A stretch of DNA of 64,000 nt from the NCBI GenBank assembly GCA_032158295.1, contig CM063260.1, forward strand, positions 7,730,767-7,794,766. The letters run 5' to 3'. Positions 47,601 through 57,254 of the stretch are shown piece by piece. A program made the translations under genes and the position numbers. This DNA is from Pycnopodia helianthoides. Taxonomy: Eukaryota > Echinodermata > Asteroidea > Forcipulatida > Asteriidae. Below the pieces are notes generated by a model. It was not told the DNA's origin. It ran no database searches and saw only the letters and a list, made by a program, of their open reading frames with translations. Numbering within the stretch: position 1 is the first letter of the stretch; the number at the start of each line of letters is the position of its first letter.

Positions 47601-48685
47601 TCGACAGTTATTGACCCCTACACAACGCAGACCATACGTGTTACTTTTTAGAATAATCCCCTTGCAGCCCAATTTGGACTTAACTGTGGAAAAGTGACTT
47701 CAACAATCAGGTTGGATATAAGGTGCCAAGAGAAGAGAGAAAAGTGCACTAGTTACACGTGCAGAAATAAGACACATAATTCAGAGAACACGTGCAAAGG
47801 TTGCATCGCTCTGATGTTTGTATAAAAGCCTGTATGAATGGGGCTATGTGCAGAACACCACCATTTTGGGAGCCAATTCCTTTGTGACTCTCAAAATGGC
47901 GGAGGGGATAGGCGTGTGCAAAAGTGCGCTCCGCGTTGTGCAAAGGGTCAATAATCGCGAGTCACTTTGGCGCAAGGGTCAAGAAGTGTTTTGATTGTTT
48001 TTTTGTAGTGGCAGGGTTTCTCGTTTGTTTTCCCCTATTTTTTGTCTCGCTCTCTGCACACTCCAGTATTTAGTTTCCACAAAAGATTGATTTCTCATCG
48101 TGAGAATTAGAACCGCATATGGAATAATCTCGACCCGTGTTTACTGCATGCTGAGAACTTTTTGCGCAGGGTTAACTCGATTGATTTTGCCGTGACATTA
48201 AACTAAACCTTGCCAAAGTATTTCTCCTTATTAATAATTACATTGTTACATTTTTTTAAACAGTGATCATCATAACAGATACAGAGTTGAATATTAGATC
48301 TGGAAACGTCATTGCTGGCACTCTCAACCATATGACCCTCGACCTCCACGCAACAGTTGCCCCAGAGAGTAACCCCGTCTCCCAGTCCTCCCTGTGGAAG
48401 GTGGAGTTGTACTACAGAAGCAGAGGCAAGTCCAAAACTGGGATTGTCAATCAAGCATTAAATCCTGCTCAATCTGACGCGTCTCTTGAAGTAGGACAAC
48501 CTGTCTACATCCAGGGTATTGAGTATGAGCTGGACCTGCACGATAAGACATGCTTAGATATCAAGGAGATATGCACTTTCATTAAGCATCAAAAGACTGA
48601 TGGCCGAAGGGCGAAGGTCATTGGAAAGCCGACAAAGAAATCTCTGCGTCAATGCACAAAAGTTATTTGCACATCGAGTGCCTAA
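44640..48685 (+). CDS. Secreted Kazal-domain protein with an extra C-terminal extracellular module
   Basis: Coding exons 44640-44763, 46370-46702 and 48264-48685 join in phase (1, 1) to give 292 residues. Residues 1-20 are a signal peptide (M-R-I-T-V-G-I-L-V-L-W-M-L-L-G-V-T-S-S-A). A Kazal-type inhibitor fold follows: C-R-I-G-C, Y-T-P-V-C-G-S-D, V-T-Y-G-N-E-C, then C-A-T-A-C and C-R-G-E-C, with the typical C-G-S-D / T-Y-x-N-E-C signature. A proline/lysine linker ends in K-K-N-P-N-P. The last exon encodes about 139 residues with S-S-L-W-K-V-E-L-Y-Y, E-L-D-L-H-D-K-T-C, E-I-C-T-F and C-T-K-V-I-C, a cysteine-bearing beta-rich module I have seen in marine invertebrate extracellular proteins but cannot name. 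The ATG lies 13 nt after acceptor 44626. A possible AATAAA is at 49184-49189. Confidence 0.88.
44840..45235 (-). repeat. MITE family B, diverged copy
   Basis: Inverted relative to 49504-49876: GGTGTATCCCAACATATGCA, AACAAGCCTGTGAAAATTTT, then CTCAAAAACTGCATTACTTC and ACCAAGTAAATTTTTATGG in the expected reverse order. It is in intron 1 of the Kazal gene. Confidence 0.7.
45370..45725 (-). repeat. MITE family C, reverse copy
   Basis: AAGTGCCCCCGTTGATTAG at about 45446, then CAGCCAGAAATGCGGTTGG and TGTTTTTGCTGTTTTCTCAA, mirror the 27.3-27.6 kb copy. It is in Kazal intron 1. Confidence 0.65.
45983..46084 (+). mobile_element. MITE family A, 3' fragment
   Basis: Only the last ~100 bp remain, from CTACAGGTTTGTCAGTTTAT to CTGTACTGTTCCTTTAA. 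Confidence 0.85.
46918..47004. repeat. (GTTT)n microsatellite
   Basis: Nearly perfect GTTT repeats for about 87 bp with one interruption near 46962-46967. It is in the second intron of the Kazal gene. Confidence 0.98.
47024..47235 (-). repeat. Repeat family E, second copy
   Basis: This is the inverse of about 38895-39110: CTCCCAACTCGAAAATGATG, CAGAGCATTTAGAATCC, then a GC-rich CGGGCCCGAACCCGAACCC segment and CTCAGGCGCCGTAACTTG. Confidence 0.65.
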
Positions 48686-48809
48686 CTATTACACAGGTTG
48701 GCTAAATTGCATGTTTATCAAGGGTAAATTGCATAAGGCAGAATATTCATCTGGCACATGTCTCAAATTAAGTGTGAGCCCGTAAGGAGATTTTTGTGCT
48801 TACCTTGGC

Positions 48810-49107
48810 CCGATTTCGTAAAGCGTTACCTTTTTAGTTTACCCACCAAGGAAATTCGCTGAGAAACGGTGCTCTTGTTTTTTTTTTTTTTTTTTTTTTT
48901 TTTTTGCCCACTGGGCAACATTAGCCAGGCACCATTCTCAATAACCTTTACTGTATAAGCTTGGCCTTGTTTCATAAAGTTGTTTAGTAGAAAATACTTA
49001 GCATATTTCTTTGCTAAGCAAAATATTAGTGAGCACCAGTTGCAACAACGTAAAATATTTGGAACGTCGGCTGATAACCAGGGCCCAATTTTATGGCTCT
49101 GCTTACC
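48810..49107. repeat. MITE family D copies with a poly-T tract
   Basis: GGCCCGATTTCGTAAAGCG and a later GGCCCAATTTTATGGCTCTG are inverted relatives of family D ends, with GCCTTGTTTCATAAAGTTG between. A pure T-run lies at 48878-48905. It may be two overlapping copies. Confidence 0.55.
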
Positions 49108-49239
49108 GCAAAAAATCGCCACTTAATACGGAAGCAGGGAATTCATACCGGGTCCCCGACGCGTAAGGAACACACGTTTTCTAAATAAATGACGAAGCCT
49201 AAAAGCCCAAGCCAAAGCCATGGTTTCGAAAACGGCCAA

Positions 49240-49400
49240 AGACCGGCTATGGTCACGTCAATAGACCCCTTGCATTGAGTCTCCTCACTAAGGTCAAGGA
49301 AGAGCTATCATTGGCTGAGAGTCATGCGCAGCGCGTACACGTTTTCATGGTTGATATCAAAGGTGGCGGCCAATGCATGGGGTTCTACACAAAGCCAATA
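49240..49400. repeat. Relative of the 51568-51770 foldback element
   Basis: GAGCTATCATTGGCTGAGAG and GCGTACACG are shared with the interior of the foldback element at 51.6 kb, but the terminal repeats are not intact here. Confidence 0.5.
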
Positions 49401-49503
49401 GTTTCTTTGGATTTACATAAACATGCATAAATGCATACATACCAGACTGATACTAAAACACACATTAGTGTGTAATGGCCTCCAATAATGGACCCTCCTT
49501 TGC

Positions 49504-49876
49504 TTAAAGGCACTGGACACTATTGGTAATTACTAAAAAATAATTGTTAGCATAAAAACTTACTTGGTAACGAGCAATGGAGAGCTGTTGATAGTATAAA
49601 ACATTGTGAGAAACGGCTCCCTCTGAAGTAACGTAGTTTTTGAGAAAGAAGTAATTTATTTGAATTGATTTTGAGACCTCACGCGTGAGGTCTCGAAATC
49701 AAGTATCTGAAAGCAACTTCGTGTGACAAGGGTGTTTTTTCTTCCATTATTATCTCGCAACTTCGACGACCAATTGAGTTCAAATTTTCACAGGTTTGTT
49801 ATTTTGTGCATATGTTGAGATACACTAAGTGAGAAGACTGGTCTTTGACAATTACCAAAGTTGTCCAGTGTCTTTA
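49504..49876 (+). mobile_element. MITE family B, full-length copy
   Basis: The ends are TTAAAGGCACTGGACA and the inverse TGTCCAGTGTCTTTAA, with TTAA at both edges. The centre holds a hairpin, GAGACCTCACGCGTGAGGTCTC. Diverged fragments lie at 11.4, 18.4 and 44.9 kb. Confidence 0.9.
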
Positions 49877-50476
49877 ACTCTTTGTCCTGACAAAAGTGGA
49901 CCCCGTTGTTTTCATTTGTGATAGCAATAGTGGACATAAATGCCCCTCTTGTTACAAGTCCTTGGTTTGAATGCCCAAGAACCCGTAGCAAACTGAAAAT
50001 ATTTACGAGCCTCGAAGTGTGACGTCAGATTTTCAGGCTGATATTTGCATTGCGGAATAAACAAAAAAGTTAAATGCTGAAAATTCTTACCGTAAATTAA
50101 ACAACAAAGTACAAGATATGTGGAACCGACAAATTCTTCTTTATTTTCAGTGATTGAACATAGGCTTGTAAGTTTCAGCTTCGTATTTCAAAAGCGTCAT
50201 TCGAAGCTTATCTATAAAGCGTGGCTGAAATGATATCCAAGACAAAGTAGATTAGACTTTCCTATAGCCCTTGGTTGTTGTACGTATTCTCATCAACAAG
50301 TTATTGAATTCTTACTGCTTTCCCCAATGGTAACTTTGGTACATCATGTTTATAGTCTTAAGCCTTGGTGCACAGTGCATAGTAATGAACTCTTTTTTTA
50401 GCATTAAAGCTTATGTATTTTACTTTTCACTGAAATTATATCTGTAACTCCTATTGTCTGCTAATGTATTTTACAT
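49877..50476. other. Intergenic, no gene seen
   Basis: AT-rich sequence between the Kazal and Ly6-like genes, which converge here. TTTTCACTGAAATTATATCTGTAACTC at about 50424 is loosely repeated at about 50475 (shared GTAACTC). Nothing else is recognised. Confidence 0.3.
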
Positions 50477-50482
50477 TTTATT
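50477..50482 (-). terminator. Candidate polyadenylation signal of the Ly6-like gene
   Basis: AATAAA on the minus strand, about 410 bases past the stop codon at 50889. It is the first canonical hexamer I see there. Confidence 0.4.
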
Positions 50483-50888
50483 GAAACTAATTCTGTAACT
50501 CTGCGTCTTTTTGTGTCAAAGTTGTGAGTAAAAATGAAATAACACTGAACTGACGTATCTTTTTGTTCATTTAGTTGCTTTCCGATTTTTTCAAGCTGAT
50601 TTACAAGACAAATTTGTAACATCTTTAGAAAGTTGTGAAATAATAAATCTAAGGCTAAAATGTACGCCTGCCTGACCTGTTGGTTCAAAATTAGATGTAT
50701 ATAAAACAAATCTAGAGTTCGTGTCAGCGGTGAATTGAACAAAATAAAAATAATAATACCCCAAGAAACAAAAGCTTTCGGATAACGATGACGTGTTTGA
50801 ACTGTTGGACGATTCTCAAAAAAGCTTAAGGAGACAATGGAGGTTTTGATTAGTCGTCAATTTATATTCTGATTATTTTACTGGCTAC

Positions 50889-53800
50889 TTAGGCGAGCAA
50901 ACTGGATACAAAGAACAGAGTAACTGCCGTTAATACCGCTAGGGGGCGGGCTTTCATCTCAGCGCCGTCTGATGGTGCTGGCGAAGTGAAGTCATCAGCA
51001 CCGTGTCCATACCACTTGTCGGTTGCAGGGTCCCAGTTGTTGGGGTTTGGCAAAGGCATGAAAGGCGCACCGGGAATGTCGTTGCAACCAGTCTGGGATT
51101 CACCCTCGAAGGCAAAGCAGCAAGAGAAGCATTCCTCGCTAGCTGGTGGCGGGTCATCGCCGAAAAATGTATACCGGATGCAGTTGCCTCCTTTGATTGG
51201 GTCGCCAACTATCTTGTAATACTCATCGTAGCATTCGTCCTAGAAGTGACAAACATATCCATGATATTAAAATTAAAAGTGCGGTGGGGAAGAGATAAAT
51301 TGGATACATGAAGGTTTTACTGCAAAAATCCCCGTACCCATGGTCATTTCTGATCAAGTTGACTGAAAAAATCTTGTTCAAAAATACTTAAGGAAAAACT
51401 TTCAAACATTTACAACAACAAAAAATATATAAAAAAATTGATTTCCACCTTACTTTTTTGAGGCAATGAAAAAAAGAAAAGAATAAGGAAGAATAAAGTT
51501 GAGTGTGATCCCTGGTTACGACAGTTGTAAATGGCCGGTTCTGACTGGCTCCTCCGAACAAAGATATAGATGGATTGCACATGACGTCACTGACCACCAT
51601 CTTTGATGAAGAACAATGGAAACGTGCCCGCGTGTATGCCATCATCGATGAAACTTGCACGCGTGAAGAGCTATCATTGGCTGAGAGTCGTGCGGAGAGC
51701 GTACACGCGTGCACATTTCCATTGTTTTACATCAACGATGGTGGTCAGTGACGTCATGTGCAATCCATCTTTTGACAAAATAGGGAGACCGCCAACATAA
51801 GCTCAGTTGGAAGAGGTATAGTCATTGTTTGGCTGTTGTCATGGTTATGCTAATTTATAGGCAAAAATGTCAAGAAAGATACAAGAAAATTCACTGTCTG
51901 CTTGTTCAGAAAACAGGCAAAATGCAAAATGTCACGGTATTTTCAAAAGAACGACAAATTCATCAACGTTTGATGAGGTGACAAGGGGGGGGGGGACCAA
52001 CCGCATCTCTGGCCGCAGAATTCGAGAACGGACACCAACTCTTAGATTTAAATGATTTTATTTATTTATAATGAGCGGGAGAATTCAAGACAAGTTTTTT
52101 TACATGATGCTTACCATTACCATCTTTAACAAAAGGCTTTTGGGTATAAATTATCCACCAAAGCCGCAAGTTATACATTTACTGCATATAATGCTTTGCA
52201 TGGTGGATATTATTTCGCCTGGTAGCGCCCTCTTTTGAATCAACTTCCTTTCGGCCATGTTATTTTTTAGGCAAGTGTCATGAGGGTTTTTGTCCCCCGT
52301 TGTGTTTATCCCCCGTACGGTTCTCTTCTTCTTCTTCTTCTTGTGTGTGACACCGTACGGTAAATGACCATTAGCGGGAGGAAGTGTATTCATACGAGGG
52401 CGCTATCAGGCGACATTTCTCCTGGAGCATATTAGATTCTCCTGCCACATTGGCGACCCAATGGCAGGCACTAACCATGACGATTCATGATCCACCCTCT
52501 GCTGCGGCATGTAATGTCATAAAACAGGCAACTTAAATAGGAATTTACCGGACTTTTGATGATAGATCGATTGTTATGCAATCTTTGTTGCTGATCCGAA
52601 CGATCAAATGTGTCATGATAATTTCAGCGCTTCTGACAACAGTTTGGCAATAACTACAAAAACAGCTTACATCCTTTTGTTCCCGTTTCATGCCAAAAGT
52701 ATCAACAAAGAGTAATCGATATGAGTAGGGAACTTACAAAATCCATGCACCCCTTCGACAACGAGTATCCATCTCCACCAGCATTCATTTTAATAGTGTT
52801 GAAGCAATTGGAGCGCTCGGTCTCACATTTTGTCAAAGTGCCGTTTTCTCCGAGCTAAAGATAACAGAAAGGAATGAATGAAAACACGATGTGTGCTAGA
52901 AAACAAGGCCTATAGAAAAGGTGAAGGGTTACGTTTATTTTGGGCAACAATTTTCTTTTTTTGGAAATGGGGCTTTAAGGCAGACGGAGCCTAAGCCAAC
53001 AAACAACAGGTTTATAAAACACAATTTGGAAATGTTTTTTTGTAATAACATACTAAAGGAAAAGACCCCCGAAATGCTGTGATTATTCCAATTTTACCAC
53101 AAAATTAAATATTGAAACGTTGGGCTTTGATGAGCTCTAACCCCATTCCACGAACCTGGTGATTTTAGAATCAAACGACCGTTATCTGTCATTTTCAGAC
53201 ATTTCCTCGCCATGCAGTAATAATATTGTTACAAAGAGGATACATAAAAATACGTAATTTAGTCATAAAAAATTACTATGACATTTCTCCCGCTCTATAA
53301 TGGCCGCAAAGCATGACAGTTAGCACAGATGGTACCCAGGAGAATTAATGACTGATGAACCTGTTTATGTAGCTTTCAAATGCTTGGATTGTACGTGATG
53401 TTGCATGAAGTCGCTCGGGACAACTAAGTCCTAGTTTCGCGCGGTTTGGGTACCGTGCTACTAATAAATGTATCAACTTGCTCGAGTTTGCATGCCTGTA
53501 CGTCAAGGATCACGACAGTCGCCTTCTAGTGCCAGTGCTTAATGGCTTAATGGCCAAATGTGAAGCAACAAATTAAGACGCAGGCTCGTCATCACAAGAA
53601 GCATCCCTCGCCCTCGGTCATGTCATTCGTGAAAGGAGATGTATTTCCGGTTTTCATTGTTTGTTATTGCTGGTAATAAATACAACTTCCTCTGCGTAGA
53701 CGTCAAAACAGGTTAGCGGTGACGACGAGCAGATGGTGCCCTTCTTATACAGGACATTTAGTCCATAGATTGTTGAATGGTCGAAAACTGTGCTCGTGCA

Positions 53801-56800
53801 TTTTGACATCAAACTGGTTTAAGTGGTTGGCCTTAAGACTTTTCTAGGTCTCCCCCACCCGCCCGGTCTTCGATTTTCATTCTACACCATGCTATAGTTT
53901 GTCCTCAAGAATCTTAGATGAATGCTTCCCTGTTTAGAAATGCTGTGATTGTTCCAATTTTACTACAAAAACGGTGGGTATTAATGAAATCTAACCCCAT
54001 TCCACGAATCTGGTGATTTTAGGATCAAACGACCGTAATCTGTCATTATCAGACATTTCCTCGTTTTGCAGTAATAGTATTATTACAAAGAGGATACATA
54101 AAAAGACGTAATTTAGCCCCACAAAATTACTACGACATCTTTTCCGCTACGACATCTTTCCCCCAGCCGCCCGGTCTTCGATTTTCATTCTACAACTTGC
54201 CTATTGTTTGTCCTCATAAATCTTGAGACAGATGCTGCCCTGTTTCGAAAATATTCATTGAAGGCTACAACGGTTTGTATTATGTTGAGGGGCTGGAATA
54301 AGCGACATTTTAAAAGTTTATATAATTCCTGCATCACTGCATCAGCTAATTTACTTTGTTTTCTCTTTCACCATAGACTTGAGGCTACAGTGTTGCACAA
54401 TAATTGTGAATTTAACAAGGAAATCAAGACCATGGCCTTTACTCGTATCAACATGTACAAGTGCAGAGTCCCATTTCCTTCAAACTCGAAAGTGCCATCG
54501 CACATACATTGTTATTAGACGTTTGGACCTTGTACATTGTCAAGTGTTATATTTTTCTAACTTTGTTTGTCTCATAAATAGTTATTGTTGACCAAGCTAT
54601 TTCGATTGAGCAATTGTGCACTTCCTTTGCTTTGCATCTGTAATTTGGTTTCCTTCTTGTATGTCCCCTTTTACGGTTTGAAATAATTCTGCCAATCTAA
54701 GGCATGCCAAAATCGAAGAGATACTATTATGAAACACTCTGCCATGCATTTTTACTTTTACCCTTAGGCCTACCCCTAGACCTGCACGAATATGATGACT
54801 TTTGTGTAGCAATTTATTAATCTTCTGTTGCAGGATAGTTCACTGCGATTAACCATGGTTCAACTATTAAAATGTAATTCACTGAGAGGTGATCAAGAAG
54901 AGGACTGGTCAACTAATAACGTCTTTGGATCATGTATACTGGCCATCACTCCTGCATGCAGGCCTAAGTTGATTGTTTATCCATCATGCTACTTTAACGT
55001 CAACAGTATTTTATAAGTATAGCTGCATATTAATGAGCTTTTCAAATAGGCCTAGACCACAAAGTCTGTGCTATTTTTTAGACTGAGCTGGCTGGCGCAA
55101 AGCTGCGTCCTCGCACCCTTCGGCTTTGGGACGGGTGTTCAGGGTTCAAAGTTATTTTTTAAACAATTGTCACAATGCACGCTGTAACTTCTTTGTTCGG
55201 TCTGCTTTTTTGTTTAAACAAAGCTTTGTTGTGGGATCATAATCTTCTGAAGGAAATCTGGCTAGTTAAGTGTGGGAACAAGCAGCTTCATTATCCCATG
55301 TTTTAGTTAAGACTCCCCTCAAATATTGTGTAAAACAAAAGTGTTGTCGAAAAAAGCTGCGTCACGCCTTACAGAGTTTAAAAACAGCCAGTTAGAAACT
55401 TACGTGGGCGCCATTACATCGGTCATTATCTGGTTCATTGTCACATGTGTAGCATGACACATCAGTATTACCGACACCTAGAATGACAACCTGAGGGGCT
55501 GAAACAAAATAAACAATACATCGACATGAATAAATGTTACTAATAGTAAAGGTTATACCCCCGTTACAACAATCAATAGGGCGTGGCATTAATCTGAGGT
55601 TGTCATTACACACTAAACGCAATAATTTCTTTATCTAGTCGGCTTTTCAACCACACAGCAGACTCGGTGGAAGTCTTGCTGCAAGAAGGTCATAACAATT
55701 TGCTCATCATTGCACATAATAAACATTCATACACAATTTTCAAAGAGTATTTTCAAATAACTTACCATCAGTAGTTGACGCAAGTGACCCTGTATTTTAG
55801 AAATAAAAGTAAAAAACAAGTAAAACACCTTTACTTTATTTTAAATCAAATACAGCGATCCCTTAATTTAAGGTTGGTTTATAGAAGAGAGAACAACCAA
55901 AAGTGAAAGTGACTTAATATTTGTTTAATTATTTAATTAAAATTTTTTCCGTCAGCTTTTTCTTTCCAGTCTCATATCTTAAGAAGTTGAGGGAACTAAA
56001 ACGGGTGACTGTCGTGCTCTTCAAAACACTATGTTCAGGTCTCTGAAAGTTGTTCCCATAAACTATAAAACGAAAGCAACAAAACATGCAACTTCTCCTT
56101 TTCAAGTTGTATCTTTATAAGGAAGTGAAATTCTAAATACTAACGCCCTTTGCAGATTGTTTTCACGACTGTCATTTCACTAGACGTAGCCAGAGGGGTT
56201 GGAGCCCCTCGCTCAGAACCCCTGCCCCTCCCCTACCAAATGGAAAAGAAATTTTTTTTTTTTTCTCCCGCATGCACACCAAAGAAAATGTCTGGTTATG
56301 CCACTGCCTCTCACAGAAAACAGCGAATTTTAAACTGTAATTGTCACTTGACTGGTGACCCAGTACACTGATACTGAAAGATCGGGCTTACCGGTTGGAC
56401 AGAGTTGCACCAAAATTGAAACTGCAAGAGAAAATAAAAACAAAACTTTAAGTATGGTCACGCAAGCCAGTTTCGTTCAAACAAGTAAAACAAAACACAT
56501 AGCTTTATATCTCTCATTTCAACTGTAAGACAAATAAAATAATAATGTTAATAAATTATACAAACCTCCGTGAAACATTTTTGCCTTGTTAATTTATGGA
56601 CAAAAGGCTACGTTGTCAGATAAAGGGTTTAATAAAGGTACGCCAACTCAAACATAAAACATTGTTTGCTAATTTACATTGTGTATAATGGCATAAAAAC
56701 TACAAATTAATGTAGGAGACCGTATCGAAAAGGAAGACCAAGACCATGAAGACCTGCACTGTCTACTAGTTAGTAGTATTTGCTACGATTCTGGAGCAGG

Positions 56801-57254
56801 CCTAATGATTTTAATCCACAAATGTGATGAAACCAGTACTTAATAGTAGGACCCTCAACAAGAAAACACAAATTTTGGCTTAAGATTTGCCAAACGTGAC
56901 CGTAATGCTTTATTCAAAACTTTCGTTGGACCAACATACAAATGATGTATTCATTCAGAGTAACGTCAGAACCTAACTTAGCTTTATGCGCATGTTTAGT
57001 ATTTTAGTCCTCTTCTACGGAGTAAGGTCCGCTTTAAATTTTAAATGCTGAAAAATGTTACTGTCCTACCCTGAGTCAGACTAGCAAATGCTAACATTAC
57101 AACAACAATGCAAGCCCCTGATTACCAACACTGATATCGACAACAGAGTGTTGAGATCTTATTAATTATTTAGCTCAACCATAAAGGTGTATTTAAATAG
57201 TTACTTACCAGAAAGTATAGTACCGAACAAAACTTTCCAACGAACGAACTCCAT
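50889..57254 (-). CDS. Ly6/uPAR-like (three-finger) GPI-anchored surface protein
   Basis: Six exons: 57209-57254, 56392-56421, 55766-55789, 55404-55498, 52738-52854 and 50889-51239. Every junction agrees in phase (1,1,1,0,0), giving 663 nt and 220 residues. ATG at 57254 opens a signal sequence spread over two exons (V-L-F-G-T-I-L-S, then V-S-I-L-V-Q-L-C). The mature part starts V-S-C-Y-T-C-D-N and continues D-R-C-N-G, K-C-E-T-E-R-S-N-C-F, K-G-C-M, D-E-C, G-N-C-I-R, C-F-S-C-C and G-C-N-D, a cysteine spacing of the LU/three-finger type. The C-terminal ~20 residues are hydrophobic (A-V-L-T-A-V-T-L-F-F-V-S-S-L-L-A) directly before the stop, preceded by small residues, as for GPI attachment. The second and third exons are only 30 and 24 nt. 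The ligand is unknown. It converges with the Kazal gene. Confidence 0.85.
51568..51770. mobile_element. ~200-bp foldback element with long inverted repeats
   Basis: AGATGGATTGCACATGACGT at the left edge is repeated inverted at the right edge, and pairing continues through CACTGACCACCATC and AACAATGGAAA for about 60 bp per arm with few mismatches. It is in the last intron of the Ly6-like gene. Confidence 0.85.
51880..52045 (+). repeat. MITE family C copy with a G-run
   Basis: CAAAAATGTCAAGAAAGATA, then ATTCATCAACGTTTGATGAG, a G-run at about 51985-51994 and ACCAACCGCATCTCTGGCCG follow family C order. It is in the Ly6-like gene. Confidence 0.6.
53053..54245. repeat. Interleaved direct duplications (A ... 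B A B)
   Basis: Block A (about 53053-53285 and 53935-54140) shares CTAACCCCATTCCACGAA and CAAAGAGGATACATAAAAA. Block B (about 53850-53935 and 54150-54245) shares GCCCGGTCTTCGATTTTCAT and GTTTGTCCTCA. It is in the Ly6-like gene intron between 52854 and 55404. Confidence 0.85.
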
